Assembly: GCA_004026145.2 (NCBI GenBank)
Contig: CP034980.1
Coordinates: 3,608,964 to 3,672,963 of the forward strand
Source: Takifugu bimaculatus
Taxonomy: Eukaryota; Chordata; Actinopteri; Tetraodontiformes; Tetraodontidae
Length of the DNA stretch: 64,000 nt
Reading direction: 5' to 3'
The translations under genes were made by a program, and so were the position numbers. Shown here piece after piece: positions 12,105 through 23,923 of the stretch (its first letter is position 1; every line of letters starts with the position of its first letter). A model generated the notes under the pieces. The model saw nothing but the letters and a program-made list of their open reading frames with translations, was not told where the DNA came from and searched no databases.

Positions 12105-15100
12105 TTAACGGAAGTTGAGTTTGTCTGAGGTGTAGACATCATGTGAAGATGACCCAGAATTCAGTGCAGAGGGGAAACTCATTCCCTTCAGAGAGAAGCG
12201 TGGTTCTGAGATAATGGATGATGGGCCATGGATAGCCCTCTGGTCTGAAGCAGGAACCTGGACACAAGAGGAGACGTATTCCAAACAGGTTATAGCGATA
12301 TTACATATCGTAATATACGTAAAAATGATTGATTGATGTCCACAGAACTGATACAGCTCCAAATATCTTATGCCCGTCTATCTACAAGGGTGTCAGAAGG
12401 TGCTGGAGTCTATCCCAGCACCAGCAGTCACATCTTCCATTGAGGAAGACCCTGGCTGGATGTTGATCCAGAACACACTCGCTATGAAGAAACTGTTCAT
12501 TTGTGTTTGTCAGACAGAGATTTGTCAGTATCATTCATTTAGTGCAAAACTGGTGACGGATTTAACATTTGGACGGTTGTGTTTGGCTGGAGTTGTGAAC
12601 AAGAAATGAATTCCAACGAAACATAATTGAAGTGAAACACACCACAGCCCACATTCATTCATAATGTGTGTGTGTGTGTGTGTGTGTCACACCGATGTTG
12701 GCATCGATACCTGTGCTGATTTAATGGCCACAGATGGAGGACTTTGCATCTGCAGGTTAAAGAAAGTCATTAGAAGTGACGAGGAACAACTAAACACGCC
12801 GATTCCTCTGTAAACATGACGCACTGACCAGCGGCCCGGTTTCACTCGAGGAGGGGTGGGTGGAGCCGTGACCATCCGGAGCAGAATCTTCCATCTTAAT
12901 CCGAACAGGCTCACTGTCAAACTGCAGTTCCATTTAAACAGAAACAGGAGTTTACGCGCAGAATCTGGGTCTTTGAAGGCCGCACCACCCTGCGCCCTCA
13001 AGTGTCGGGGTCGCTTCTACGGGAACAGACTCACCTCGTTGTATTGCACCGCAGGCTCATTTTCAGGGGTCTCTTCTTCCTGCTTTTCGGAAGAGCTGCT
13101 TTCCACAGCAGCAGTACTTCAAGCAGCCACAGCAGCCTGAGAGGATGCTTAACACACCAAGGGTGATCCCGATGGGGGACAGATTAAGCTTCCCGGCTGA
13201 AACATTGCAGTTCCAGAAAGACAACAAATATTAAAATGACACACCAAACAGAAAACCAAACACTCCAAACCATACTCACGCTCAATGTCCAGCGTCACTA
13301 CTAAGGCCTTGTTGTTATTCTGATCCCTAAACTCAAATTGACCTTTGCATGTCGATTCAAGGTAACTGTTGTAAATTGCACATGGCTGTTTGAGCTCAAT
13401 GTAGGAACAACCAGAGTAGTACACATCCCCCGTCAGCGTTCCGTTTTGGACCATCTTGGTCATGCTCATCTTACTTTCTGAGAAGAAATAAATGTTGCAG
13501 AACTGAGGGTCCAGGTTAAAACTCATCCGGATGCTTTTCCCGCTTTCGCGTTTGTAGAATCTTGTGTTTTCTGCAACAGAAAGAGAACTCGATGGCAGCT
13601 AGGCTCACGTTTGTGCCATAGTAAGGTTACTATAAAAACTTTCACCTAGGCATACGTTGCCTCTATACAGCTTTCAGAAATAGGTCAATATAATTGTGCT
13701 TTTGGCTTTACAAAACCATGATGAATTCAGATAAATTATGAATGTAAACGCTACTCTACTGCAGTAGAAAACAACAGCAAATAGGTTGGGGCAAAACACT
13801 TCATAAATACTCACCAATAACGACAATATTAAAGGTGTCCAGCACTAATCCATTCTTGTCCCTTGTTATATATTCACCATTATCCTCTTGGGTCAAGTCA
13901 TACATCAAATAAAAGTTGCCTATTATCTTTCGTCTACTGCTTTGAGTAATTGTACGATTCGTGCGGTTCCACAAGACCACTGTATCGGACTTGTTCTTGT
14001 GCCTGAACTCAAGTGATTTGGCTTCTCTGGACATCATAAAGCTGGACCATTCCCCATATTCTTTCTGAATGTCAAGAGAGTAGCCTGAAGCAGAAATCAA
14101 ACAGAGACATGACAGCGTTAGGTTCAGACAGGAGTTGGAACCCTCAACAAAATCTTTTTTTTTTTTGTTTTTTTTAATTTAAAAAAAGACAATGTCCTAA
14201 TTTAGGAGTTTCTGACATCAACGGGCTTGAAGTGATTTGAGCATGTTCATGTTTACGCTGCTGCAATAGTGGAGGAGAAACTATTCCATTTGCACAACAA
14301 ATCCAACTATTTTCAGTGACCGCACAACAGGCCTTTTGTATCAGTTATAATATACCGGTAGTTAATTTACCAAGTGAGTAAATTACCACAATGTTGCTTG
14401 GATAAACAAAGCATTCTTCATTTGCACCTGAATGCATCCTCAACAATAGTAAATGTGAGAATTCAGCAATTCTATTTTTTATTTAAATGTGCAGTAAAAA
14501 AGGGATCCTTCTCTTCTTGAGCTCAGGGTTCACTATGATCATTTGAAAAAATAAATCATAGTTTAAACTGCCCGACCGAAGGAGAAGTTCACAATATTGT
14601 TCTCAAGCACACGTGCACGGAAACGTGAAGCTTGACATGTACAATATTTTAAGGTTTTATCTTTACTCAATATTTTCATTAAGAAAACAACACCAAAACA
14701 CAAAATAAAGTATTATAGAACAGATGTACATATAATTTGCAATAAATAAATACATCACATAAATGATATTTACATGAAGCCATGAGTGAAAACACAATAA
14801 TCTGAGAATGGAACAGTTTTGGGGCGCACGGATAGAATTATTTGTAGTTAATTGTCTAAATCAATTTATTTTAAATATATATATATATACATTTATTTAT
14901 GTCGATGAGGTCATAGACATGAAGTATAGTTAGTAACGCAGCGTGAATACTGCTTCACCTGTCCTCCATTTTTCCACGATCATATATATCAGATTATTGG
15001 TGTACTTTGTACTATTAAATCAGCCACGGTTATTAAATTAGCCACTGCTGAAGGACATAGAAAGCATTCTCTACACGTCTAGTTGCGTACTAGAAAGAAG

Positions 15101-15277
15101 GTTCCGAGCATCGTTACCAAAAGAGAAAAAGCAAAACTTCCACCACATTAAATAAGTGCATTGGATAATGTTATGCAACAAAAGAGTATATTGGTGTTAT
15201 AAGTAAGAAATAACAACTGATCAGATTAACTTACCGAGGCAAGAAAAGCTGGCCAAGAGGAAGAACAGCAGCAACAT
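12105..15277 (-). CDS. Type I membrane protein with two Ig-like domains (IgA)
   Basis: I do not know an established name. Exons in transcript order: 15277-15235 (signal peptide), 14084-13815 (Ig-like 1), 13570-13280 (Ig-like 2), 13196-13035 (membrane span and Cys-rich juxtamembrane), 12749-12711, 12257-12105 (tail). Splice phases agree (1,1,1,0,0), except that exon 4 carries one surplus base. Domain 1 has no cysteine; it has a VVLWNRT strand with an N-glycosylation sequon and an EDNGEY motif in the place of Ig D-x-G-x-Y. Domain 2 has four cysteines. The span is followed by GCCGCLKYCCC, like IgB. In strict reading the frame closes soon after this; one base later it continues as an acidic Ser/Glu stretch into the donor at 13034. 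The tail ends DVYTSDKLNFR. It is a tandem paralogue of IgB with one Ig-like domain fewer, and lies tail-to-tail with tmem109. Confidence 0.75.
12385..12450 (+). repeat. Fragment of a dispersed teleost repeat
   Basis: The words GTGCTGGAGTCTATCCCAGC resemble the beginning of the repeat seen more fully at 19,450-19,765. It is short and truncated. Confidence 0.35.
12665..12687. repeat. (TG)n microsatellite
   Basis: About eleven TG units inside an IgA intron, just downstream of the small 39-base exon. Confidence 0.9.
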
Positions 15278-15425
15278 GACCGCTCGTGATAGGAATCAAT
15301 AATTAAAAAAGAAGTACACCTTAATACCTTTACAAAGTAACCCCCCTCCCCCCCCCCAATAAGACGCCACCACGTTTCACCAATAAACAAACAATGAAAA
15401 CACTAAAAATGCTTCCAACTGAGCA

Positions 15426-15615
15426 GACATTCCGCTATGGCACCAGGCTGTAATTCGGAGGGAGGTTCCTTGCAGTGAGCCCTGAAGTACACACAGCCAG
15501 ACGGGCGGTCGTGAGATGTTCACGATTATGGGAATTTACGCCACCAGCCAACCCTTCGCTGATGTTTGTTGCTACAATTAATTGCTTGACCGGCCAGGAC
15601 ATTTAAAACTATCGA
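15426..15615 (-). promoter_or_regulatory. Conserved promoter segment upstream of IgA
   Basis: This roughly 190-base segment is strongly similar to 20,637-20,830, which lies at the same distance upstream of IgB. Shared words include CATTCCGCT, TGAAGTACACACA, GATTATGGGA and GATGTTTGTTGCTACAATTA. Conservation at the same offset from two signal-peptide exons suggests the duplicated core promoter. Confidence 0.55.
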
Positions 15616-15964
15616 CCATTATAGCGACATATAAGGCAACGTTCATTTTGCGTAAAAACAGTTGGCCCTAACCCCCAAATATGAGTTACATAATCTGACC
15701 CCGCCCCCACCAGTGACACTTCCCAGCATTCATTGATGGATGAACTGGAGCGGCTGCTCGTTACAACACACAGTACCGCAGAGGAAAGTCAGCTGTTCAC
15801 CAGTTTAGCCTCTTTAATTTAGGTTTCACTTATTCCACGGTTTTGTAATCAAATACAGTAGCAATCTGAGTGTACAACTTTAGAATTCTATAACTAGTGT
15901 AAAGTTATTTTTTAGAGTGTCAGAGGATCTTAATTGTTGAAGCAGACATAAGTTCAAACATCGT

Positions 15965-15970
15965 TTTATT
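15965..15970 (-). terminator. Poly(A) signal of IgB
   Basis: Read on the minus strand this is AATAAA, about 770 bases after the IgB stop. The AT-rich stretch 15,971-16,740 is then IgB 3' UTR. Confidence 0.5.
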
Positions 15971-16740
15971 GGAGGGTACACAGAAACATTAACACATAGA
16001 AGGTTGTCACAACAATTAAAAAAAGATTTACTATCAATGAAGAGCATCTTGTGGTTCAGCATCTTGCCCACAATCATGTTCAAAGTCATTACAAATAATC
16101 AGCAAACGTGTTTCACATATGTAACGGCATTATGTATCCAGTAAACACTCAAATGAGAACCACACATTACCATAGTGATACAATGGGGGGAAAAACCACC
16201 TTGGATATGATAGAAACACAAAACATAAGGCACATAAACATTCTGAATTGACAACAGTAAACAGTGGCTTGCATTGATGGCTGCAGGTAACAATCTTCAA
16301 GAAAGAAAGAAAGAAACATGTGTATAGTTACCTTTCTACGGGTACAGTACTAATATTAAACAAAAAGATCAAAAGAAATTATTGAGCAAAACAGTGAGGT
16401 TTGTTCTTTCTTACCTGAGAAAAATGAGATGATCTGCATTATAATTTGTACAATTTAGTAGGTTGTTGTGGTTTCAGTCTTTGCTGTGTTCCCAACTGCA
16501 GCCACTTTGCTATTATTGAGCTTACAATAATATTGCAGTGGTTAAAAGTTTCTGCTAGTTTATATCAAAAACTAGACTATAAAATAAGAGATGAAAGAAA
16601 AAAATGATTTTGACATCTAAAAATGTTTGTGTAATTTATATGTTTTCCTGGTTAAGTTTTAGCTATTTATTTGTACATAAAATTTACCAGAATGTACAAA
16701 GACCTTAGATCAACCCTATCCTCCCTGTCCAGCATGATGC

Positions 16741-19700
16741 TCAAAGAAAGTTGAGCTTGTCAGAGGTATAAACATCAGCCATGGTTGAGTTTGAGCTAAA
16801 CAGGGGTGCCGAGGAGAAGTTGGATCCTTTCAGCTCAAAAGTGGGTTCGCCATCCGAGGACAGGAAATTGGGCTGGACCTGGAATCCAGCTGGTGAGGCT
16901 GCCGGCTGAGGGGGAGCTGCCATCTGAAAGGGACACATGAGGCTGTGTCAGCTGTGTTTGTGTCAAAACATTCAAAGGTCAGAAATCCCCGCGATGATGG
17001 ATCGTCACTGCTTATCGAAAAAAAAAAGCTGTTCTATCACACAAAGTATAAAAAGGTGCAGCCTTGAGACGAGAGAGTGTGTGTCAAGTTTTCCCAAACC
17101 CCCTTAAAACATACCGATGGACCAGTGGAGAAGGCTGCAGGTTGTGATGGAGCAACAGGCCTAACTGGCTGATACCTGTACACAGGTGTAGCTGGTGCCA
17201 CAGAGTAGGTCACAGAAGGTTGGGCCCGATCCTGCAGCAGGTAGATTGAGATGAAAACACCAGCTTGTACCTCAAATACGCCAAATACGCCTGAAGGAAA
17301 ACTTACTTGCTGTTGCGCAGCAGGTGCCGACTCATTTCCTTTGGAGGAACTCTTTTTACAGCAACACTTTCTCACACAACAGCAACAGCCAATCAATGCC
17401 AGGATTATTAAGATGGGCACAAGGATGTAAACATATGTGGGAAGATACCCTGGACGACAGAGCAAGAAACGAGTTAGATTTTATATAAATGTTTACTGCT
17501 TCTCTGCTTTTCCCAATTTCCTTTTGCTCACCAAAGACCTCCAACCTTACAGTTTCAGCCAGGTTGCCATCTGGATCCTTGAAGTAATAGGTGCCACTGT
17601 CTCTGCTCTCCACGGGGCTAATATCAATGCCGTCATCGTACTTGGAAAACCTCCTTTTAAATGGCACATAAATATAGCTATCTCTAACCTGAATCCCTTT
17701 GTCAACCAATGTGTGCTCTTCATCATCCCCATCAGAGATATACGTCAAAGTCCAGGTTTTTGATTTAGAGGGAAATCGGATAAAGACGTGTTCCCTGTCT
17801 GTGGCTTTGAGGTGTGTCTCTTTTGCTGTGTGGAAGAGAGTAAATTGTATCATATTTTTAATAACATACAAAAACACATCCTGTTTTATCCCAGTACCTT
17901 CCACCTGAAGCTTTGTCCGACTCATCAAAGTGTTGTCTTTCTTCCTAATGTTGTAGTAGCCATTATCCAGTTGAGTGAGGCTGTGAACATGAATTTGATT
18001 CCTGTTGATCTTCAGATTTTCCTTATTGATCAGAGAGCCAGTACGATTCCACAAGACTGTTGTTTCTTTGCTGTTAAGTCTAGTGAACTCCAGATACTGA
18101 GCCTCTCTGGGAACATCAATGTAGAATGAATTTCCATAGGTTTTGGTGACCTCAGCACCACATTCTAAAAGAGCACAAGTCAGAAGAGGTTTATTCCATA
18201 CAACACATTAGCAATACTTTTTTTACTGTATCATATTTGATAGTTGTTCTCACCCAAAACCTTCAGATTGATGACAGTCAGTTATATCATTGTCACCAAA
18301 TGAGATAGAATATGTCCCCTCATCGGTTTCTCTCAGATCTTTTAAAGTTGCTGAATACGAGGTGATTTTGAAACGTGGGTGATTAGACTGTAGAAGACCA
18401 CAACGTTTAGTCGGGACAGAAATATTGGGCGCCCTGATACTTTTCAACACAGCAATCATGCTGATAAAACACATAACATTCTATAGACTCAGTGGTTACC
18501 TGCCCATTATTGGCTATGGTCCTCCTGGAACTCCTTCGTTCACCTTTTGGGGTAAAGTAAATTGGCCCTTTGTAAAGTGGTGGATGGTATGAGAACGGTA
18601 TGGGAAGATAATATCCATAACACCGCTCTTCATCTGTGACTCCCGCGGAAAAGCCTTCAATCAGAAAAACACATAAATGTTGTTTCTCAGTGCAAGATTG
18701 TGCCTTTGTAGAAGTACAACCGTACTGAATTAAAAAGAGAAAAGGTACCCTCGTGGGGTTCACTGTTATAAATACATAATGGCTCCTTTGGTTGATGGAA
18801 TTTGTCCTTCCATCTAAACCAACTATTACTAAATAAATATATTTAGTTATGTAGATGAAATCAGGTCATAAACATTTTGTCAAGTACAGATAGTAAGGCA
18901 TAGAAACTACATCTCCTTTATTCCATTTGTATACCTTCATAAATTAGATTAACTGTGTACTTTGTATTATTAATTTAGTGACTGTTAGGAACGTTGGGGG
19001 ACCTTCAAAAAATGATGCGATGATCCTTTTGCTCAAAATCTACTAATACCAAATGTGAGCTAAAAAAGGTTTAATTATATCTAAATAACTCCAACATGCA
19101 TACAGTATTAAACCATGCACTTTAACCCTATTTTGTCATGATGTATCTTATATGGAAATGAGTTATTTTTATTATAGTCATTGCAACTGGATTACTCGTG
19201 TTGTGATTGTTGCAGCCTAGAACATGAGAAAGACTGGCATTTGTTTACATCCAGTAACTTTATTTTTCTCAGTGTCAGATACTCATGTGCAGCACCTTTT
19301 GCTCAAAAATTTGCTCATCAAAATCCATTTTCAACCTGCATTGAGCCAAACAACTGACATCAAACATTCACGACTGTTCTACTATAATAAAGAGCCTGAC
19401 ACATTTCCCACATAACATCATTGCTCATTATAGCGCCACATTTTTCCCTTGTGGGGGAGGGGCTCGATCCCATCCCAGCTGTCTTCAGGAAAGAGGTGGG
19501 GTTTTAACCTGGACAAGGCGCTAGCTCATTGTAGAGCTAACATGCAGAGTCATATATCCATTCAAACTTTCATTCACACCTTCAGACAAATCAGAGTAAT
19601 CATTTCACTCATCCCCAAATACAGTCTTTGGTCTGTGGGAGGGAGCCTGAGTGCCTGGAGAAAACACAGGAGGCCACGGGAAGAACGTGCAAACACCACA

Positions 19701-20506
19701 AAAAAAAAAGCCCCTGGCCCCAGGGAACCGTCTTGCAACAGTGCTCATCACTGCACCCATGGTGACCCATGAGATGCTCTCCTCCTCTGTATTTTTGTGC
19801 ATGGGGCTACAGCAGCACGTGTGTGAACAAAGTCGGGCTCTGTTTTGGTTCCGAAAGCCTCAGTAACTTTTAGAAGCCCAGAGTAGATCTTTGGTTTAGG
19901 AATTTTATTTTTTTTTAAAATGTTATAGTGTTTCAGCATTTGCATAAAAATTAGAAGTAAAGGACACAGAAAATGTGTGACTTGAAAGCTCAGTCATACA
20001 GTAGTGTACACATGTGCAAACACACATGCATGCATTTCCAACACAATCACAATTACACGCACAGGATCGTAGTGCCTTCAGACAAATTAGTACGAGTGTC
20101 CCGTGTACGAAGTATTTTCACCCCTATCCGTATATGGTAAAATGACGTCATCGTGATGAGAACCCTTCAGAGTAAACAACGTGTGAGAGCCTTAGGCTAA
20201 TTATGTAGAGAAATGATATTGAAATGTTATACTTTTTAGCTAGAGTAAAAACAAAGCGTGCATCAAAGGGTTAAAGGAGGAGGGACAACTTTCTCTCGAA
20301 TTACATTAAAAAGAAAACGCCTAGAAAACGCCTTTTATGTTTACGAGAAGGTTTTATATTTGCACGCAAGACGTCGCTAGTATCTTAACAACCCCTGGTG
20401 TTTTGCATTATGCATTAAAATGGTTTATTAATTACAAGCAGTAAATACCGACTGATCATTTTAACTTACCAACACAGTAAAGGGCGACCAACACGAACAG
20501 CAACAT
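16741..20506 (-). CDS. Type I membrane protein with three Ig-like domains (IgB)
   Basis: Exons in transcript order: 20506-20470 (signal peptide), 18654-18500 and 18387-18254 (Ig-like 1 in two halves), 18164-17898 (Ig-like 2), 17819-17532 (Ig-like 3), 17449-17307 (membrane span then CCCCVRKCCCKK), 17231-17115 and 16923-16741 (Pro-rich tail). Domain 2 has the VLWNRT strand and an LDNGYY motif; domain 3 has SRDSGTYYF and no cysteine. The span is YVYILVPILIILALIG. The tail has tyrosine/proline-rich PVYRYQPVRPV and ends DVYTSDKLNFL. One surplus base near 18,282 breaks the end of the second exon; removing it gives a strand parallel to IgC and restores the phase needed by the next exon. The protein looks like a cell-surface receptor or adhesion molecule; ligand and function are unknown. 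Introns keep similarity to IgA introns, so the duplication is fairly recent. Confidence 0.8.
19450..19765 (+). repeat. Dispersed teleost interspersed repeat (degenerate copy)
   Basis: The words ATCCCAGCTGTCTTC, AACCTGGACA, GTCTGTGGGAGGGAGCC, TGGAGAAAAC and GAACGTGCAAACACCAC occur in the order seen in a repeat widely scattered in bony-fish genomes. It lies in intron 1 of IgB. I cannot assign its class from memory. Confidence 0.55.
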
Positions 20507-20636
20507 GACCACTTGTAGTTGAAAACAATCGTTTGTTTATACCTTACAACGTGGTTAAATATACGGCACCAGCTTTTCACTTGGGATCCAGTAATAAAAA
20601 ATGCACGGTTAAAATTTATATATTTAAAACTGTACA

Positions 20637-20830
20637 TACATTCCGCTGTAGCACCAGACTAACATTCAGAGGGAGTTTCCTATGAGCCTGAAGTACACAC
20701 AAGACAGAAGGGCGTTCGTGAGACGTTCAAGGATTATGGGACTTTATGCCTTCAAAACGCCCCTTCGCTGATGTTTGTTGCTACAATTAATTGCCTGCAG
20801 ACTGATCGGTCAGTACATTAAAACTGCTGA
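20637..20830 (-). promoter_or_regulatory. Conserved promoter segment upstream of IgB
   Basis: Counterpart of 15,426-15,615 upstream of IgA, beginning about 130 bases before the IgB ATG. Both copies carry GATGTTTGTTGCTACAATTA followed by TTGC. Not compared with any motif database. Confidence 0.55.
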
Positions 20831-21344
20831 CAGGCAGACTAATATTGGTCCTTTAGCGCGACGTTCTGATGCCAAAACAAGTCCGAGATTCCCTCCAAAC
20901 GTGTGTCATTATCCCGCGTTGCACCAGTCTACCGACTCCACCCACCGGGGTCATTTCCCATTATTACGCTGATAGATATAATTATCGTAAGCGCCCACGC
21001 ACTGAGCACCCCAGAAAAAGCACTTTTTAACCTCTTTTGCTTTAAATTTACTTTAAATCTAATTTGTGGTTTTGCTGTAATCAAATACATCAGCACCGTA
21101 ATGTTATTTTAGCGTGGTTTGAGGCTCCTAAATGTATAACTTGCTCCAAAAAGTTGTCTTTTACACCGGGGTCAAGAAGCCAGTCCTACATCTTTGCTTT
21201 GTTCCCAACTACAGTACAAGTGAATTCCCAACATTGTGCTTCCTGTAATATGGTTTGTCTCTTTTTCCTATGGCCATAACCTCCAAATATGAGCTGAAAT
21301 TTTTGTGCTTCTGGTAATGCGGTTTGTCTCTTTTTGATACTTTG

Positions 21345-22096
21345 TTCACCATTCAAAACCTGCAACCTTACAGTTTCCCTGTGCTCTCCACAGTGTAAAT
21401 CCCACTGCTGTTATCCCACTAAGTAAATCTGTTTTTAAACGACATAATACATTTTGTAATGGTGCTTTCTAAGGAAGTACTCTTGCTGATCAATGTGTGC
21501 CCTTCGGTATCTCCGTCTGCGTGACACATCACAGTCCACACAGGTGAGGTGAATGGAAATTGGATGATGTGATTATTTACTATCTGCTATTTACCTCATA
21601 GCGTACTTCAGAGTACTTCAGAGTACGCTATACAAACACATACAAACGTATTTTTAATAACTCATCGATTACACCTGAAGCGTTTTTCTATTCACCAAAG
21701 TTTTGTCTTTCCTCTTTAGGTTGTATTTCACCTCACACAAGCATCCCTGCTCATCTGTGCGTTTCCCTTGGTAATCTGAATGAACTCCAGATACTGGGCC
21801 TGCCTAGGAACCGGAAGAGCAAAGGAATGTCCATACAGCCTGGTGACCTACTCAGCACAGTCTAAAAGAGCAGAAATCAGGATGGCATTGCCACTTTTCC
21901 ACCAGTGAGATGGAATAGGACCCCGCATCTGTATCTCAGTTAAATGAACTGAAATCACTTTAGCTTACAGATGCAGGTGATGAGACTGAAACAGATGACA
22001 TAACATTTACGCTGGGACAGAAAGGCTCAATCGCAATCGTGCCCATAAGACAAATAACATTGATTCTCTGGTTACCGGCTCCTTATTCCCCAGTCT
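21345..22096 (-). pseudogene. Decayed partial copy of IgB
   Basis: Four blocks match IgB exons in order on the minus strand. They are Ig-like 3 (about 21,345-21,580; AACCTTACAGTTTC and CAATGTGTGC), Ig-like 2 (about 21,670-21,862; GAACTCCAGATACTGGGCCT and AGTCTAAAAGAGCA), the second half of Ig-like 1 (about 21,899-21,985) and the end of its first half (about 22,062-22,096; TCTCTGGTTACC). The intron word GGGACAGAAA at 22,014 is also kept. Frames are broken many times and no membrane or tail exons are found. It is a genomic, not processed, duplicate. Confidence 0.75.
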
Positions 22097-23923
22097 TAAA
22101 TTAGGAAAACACACAAGGAAGTTAATGCTTTTGCATATATTACACTAACATTGCTTGATGATGACGAGTTTTACATCTCTTTAATGCTACTGCTACTGAG
22201 GGAAAATGCCCTAAAATCTCCTTGTTTCTGACCTTTATCCACTGTAGTATTAAGCTGCCAGAAAGCTTCCTTTGGAATATTGTTCAGTAAAAGAAAAGCT
22301 GATTTCAAACGGATGCTTTTGCCATTTTGAGCTTTCCTTCACCCTGGCCAGCTTCAGCATGAATATGGTGATGCTGTTGAAGCTCTTCAGCTTCTGCTTT
22401 AAGATGCAACCATGGCAGAAACACTGGCTGAACTTTATTAGGGATTAGAGTTAGTGTAAATGTTGGAGGGTGTGGAATTCCCGCTGTGGATCATAACCCT
22501 GTTTTGGATTGGTTAAATCTGCCAGGGTGTGGCCACTTATATAACCACATTATTTGTCTTTTGTATCCTCTAAAACATTTTCCTTTGTTTTCTTCAGATG
22601 AATTGTTCATGTCAAAGGTCAGCCTGAAGGAGGAAATCTTTCAGGTTTGTCCCAATGTTGCACATCACAAAAACCTGGCATTTAACAAGGGTGTTTAAAC
22701 CAACTGTGTATTTTAAATATTAAATCTAAAGAATTGGGATATAATCAAGAATGAATGTGTCTTGTAGAGAGATTTCAACATTTGCATATTGAAAGTTTCC
22801 CACCTTTTTTCAAGGACATTCATTATTAACTGTGCACTTATTTAGGCCATGTTCCCCTGTGAGGCTGCAGCCCTCATTTTTAGTTATTTACCTGAGTTTT
22901 GGACGGACCTTTACTCCCACATCAATGGTCCCAACATAACAGAGGAGATTATTTGTGTGCTTGTGTCACTTTTAGGGCCTTCTAAATCCATTAACTCCAT
23001 TTTCCAGTTCCTTCTGTGAAATATTTCTTTGATTCCTGAGCTGTCTTTATCTGCTGGTTCGGTTTTGATTGTTTTTCTGGACTATCTACTGGTACGAACT
23101 TGGCTTATATAACGTTAAAACTTTCTGATCGTTTGTCTTGCATTCAATTCCCACCAAACCGGTTCTGCATTGAGACACAACGACATAGTGTATAAAAAGA
23201 GGAACATCAAATATTTTCATGAAAAGGTTATTAAATTATATGCTAATCATGTGTATTTAATCGAAGATAATATTATCGATAATTAAATAATAATAATAGC
23301 ATTTAAACACAGGCTGATGTTGCTAAACAGGGCATTTTTTTTAAAAAAAATATTGATAATCGATGAGTTTGAAAAGAAATAAAATTCCACAAATGTAATT
23401 TTCAGGAAATGTATCATGTGCGTCTGCGTCTTTAAAGAAGTGCGTGAGTGAAGCACAATGCGCCGCAACTTGAGGAGGAGCTGCGCCATTGGCGGGTGCG
23501 CATGCGCACTCTGTTGTGAACGCTGTTGTCCTCTTATCTTAAATCATAAAAACATTTGTAAATATTCAGGGGCGGATTTGATCCGAACGCATGCACACAG
23601 GTGAGTTGACGTGATAGGCGCAGTGGCGAACTGATCATTTTAGGTCTCCATGGTAACGATGACCACAGACCTCTGCGTCGTTATGTTGGTCGTCCCATGG
23701 AAAATATGTTGGACATCTCGGTTTCCGTGACATCAAATAGAGACCAGGGCGGCTCTGTTCCAGTGTAAACTATTAATTATCATTAATGTTGAGGGTTTGG
23801 GACAAAAGTCCCTCCGGTTGTAATTTGGCTCCCTCTTGCGTAACGATCGATAAAAGGATTGATGATCACATGGAGGACATTAACGATGCAGGTGATGATT
23901 CTGATGTTTCTCCACAGGTAAAA
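22097..23923. other. Intergenic interval between the decayed copy and IgC
   Basis: AT-rich with no recognisable exon until about 23.4 kb, where CpG density rises around an NRF1-like palindrome and a CCAAT box in reverse. This is a plausible promoter of IgC. Nothing else is recognised. Confidence 0.5.
23497..23508. promoter_or_regulatory. NRF1-like palindrome
   Basis: TGCGCATGCGCA is a perfect match to the NRF1 consensus. ATTGG (reverse CCAAT on the other strand) is a few bases upstream. It lies about 420 bases before the IgC ATG. Confidence 0.5.

Noticed and set aside
12856..13140. 94-residue plus-strand ORF
   Set aside because: It overlaps the IgA membrane exon on the other strand and matches nothing.
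16741..16790. ITIM/ITSM reading of the VYTSDKL motif
   Set aside because: The residue two before Tyr is Asp and the +3 position is Asp, so neither consensus is met.
17437..18129. Plus-strand ORFs over 17.4-18.1 kb
   Set aside because: They are shadows of the IgB Ig-like exons.
22486..22698. 70-residue ORF from 22,486
   Set aside because: No splice sites, signal or similarity; chance ORF in AT-rich spacer.
23786..23923. In-frame upstream extension of the IgC signal exon
   Set aside because: The extra residues are charged and would bury the signal peptide; the ATG at 23,924 directly starts it.
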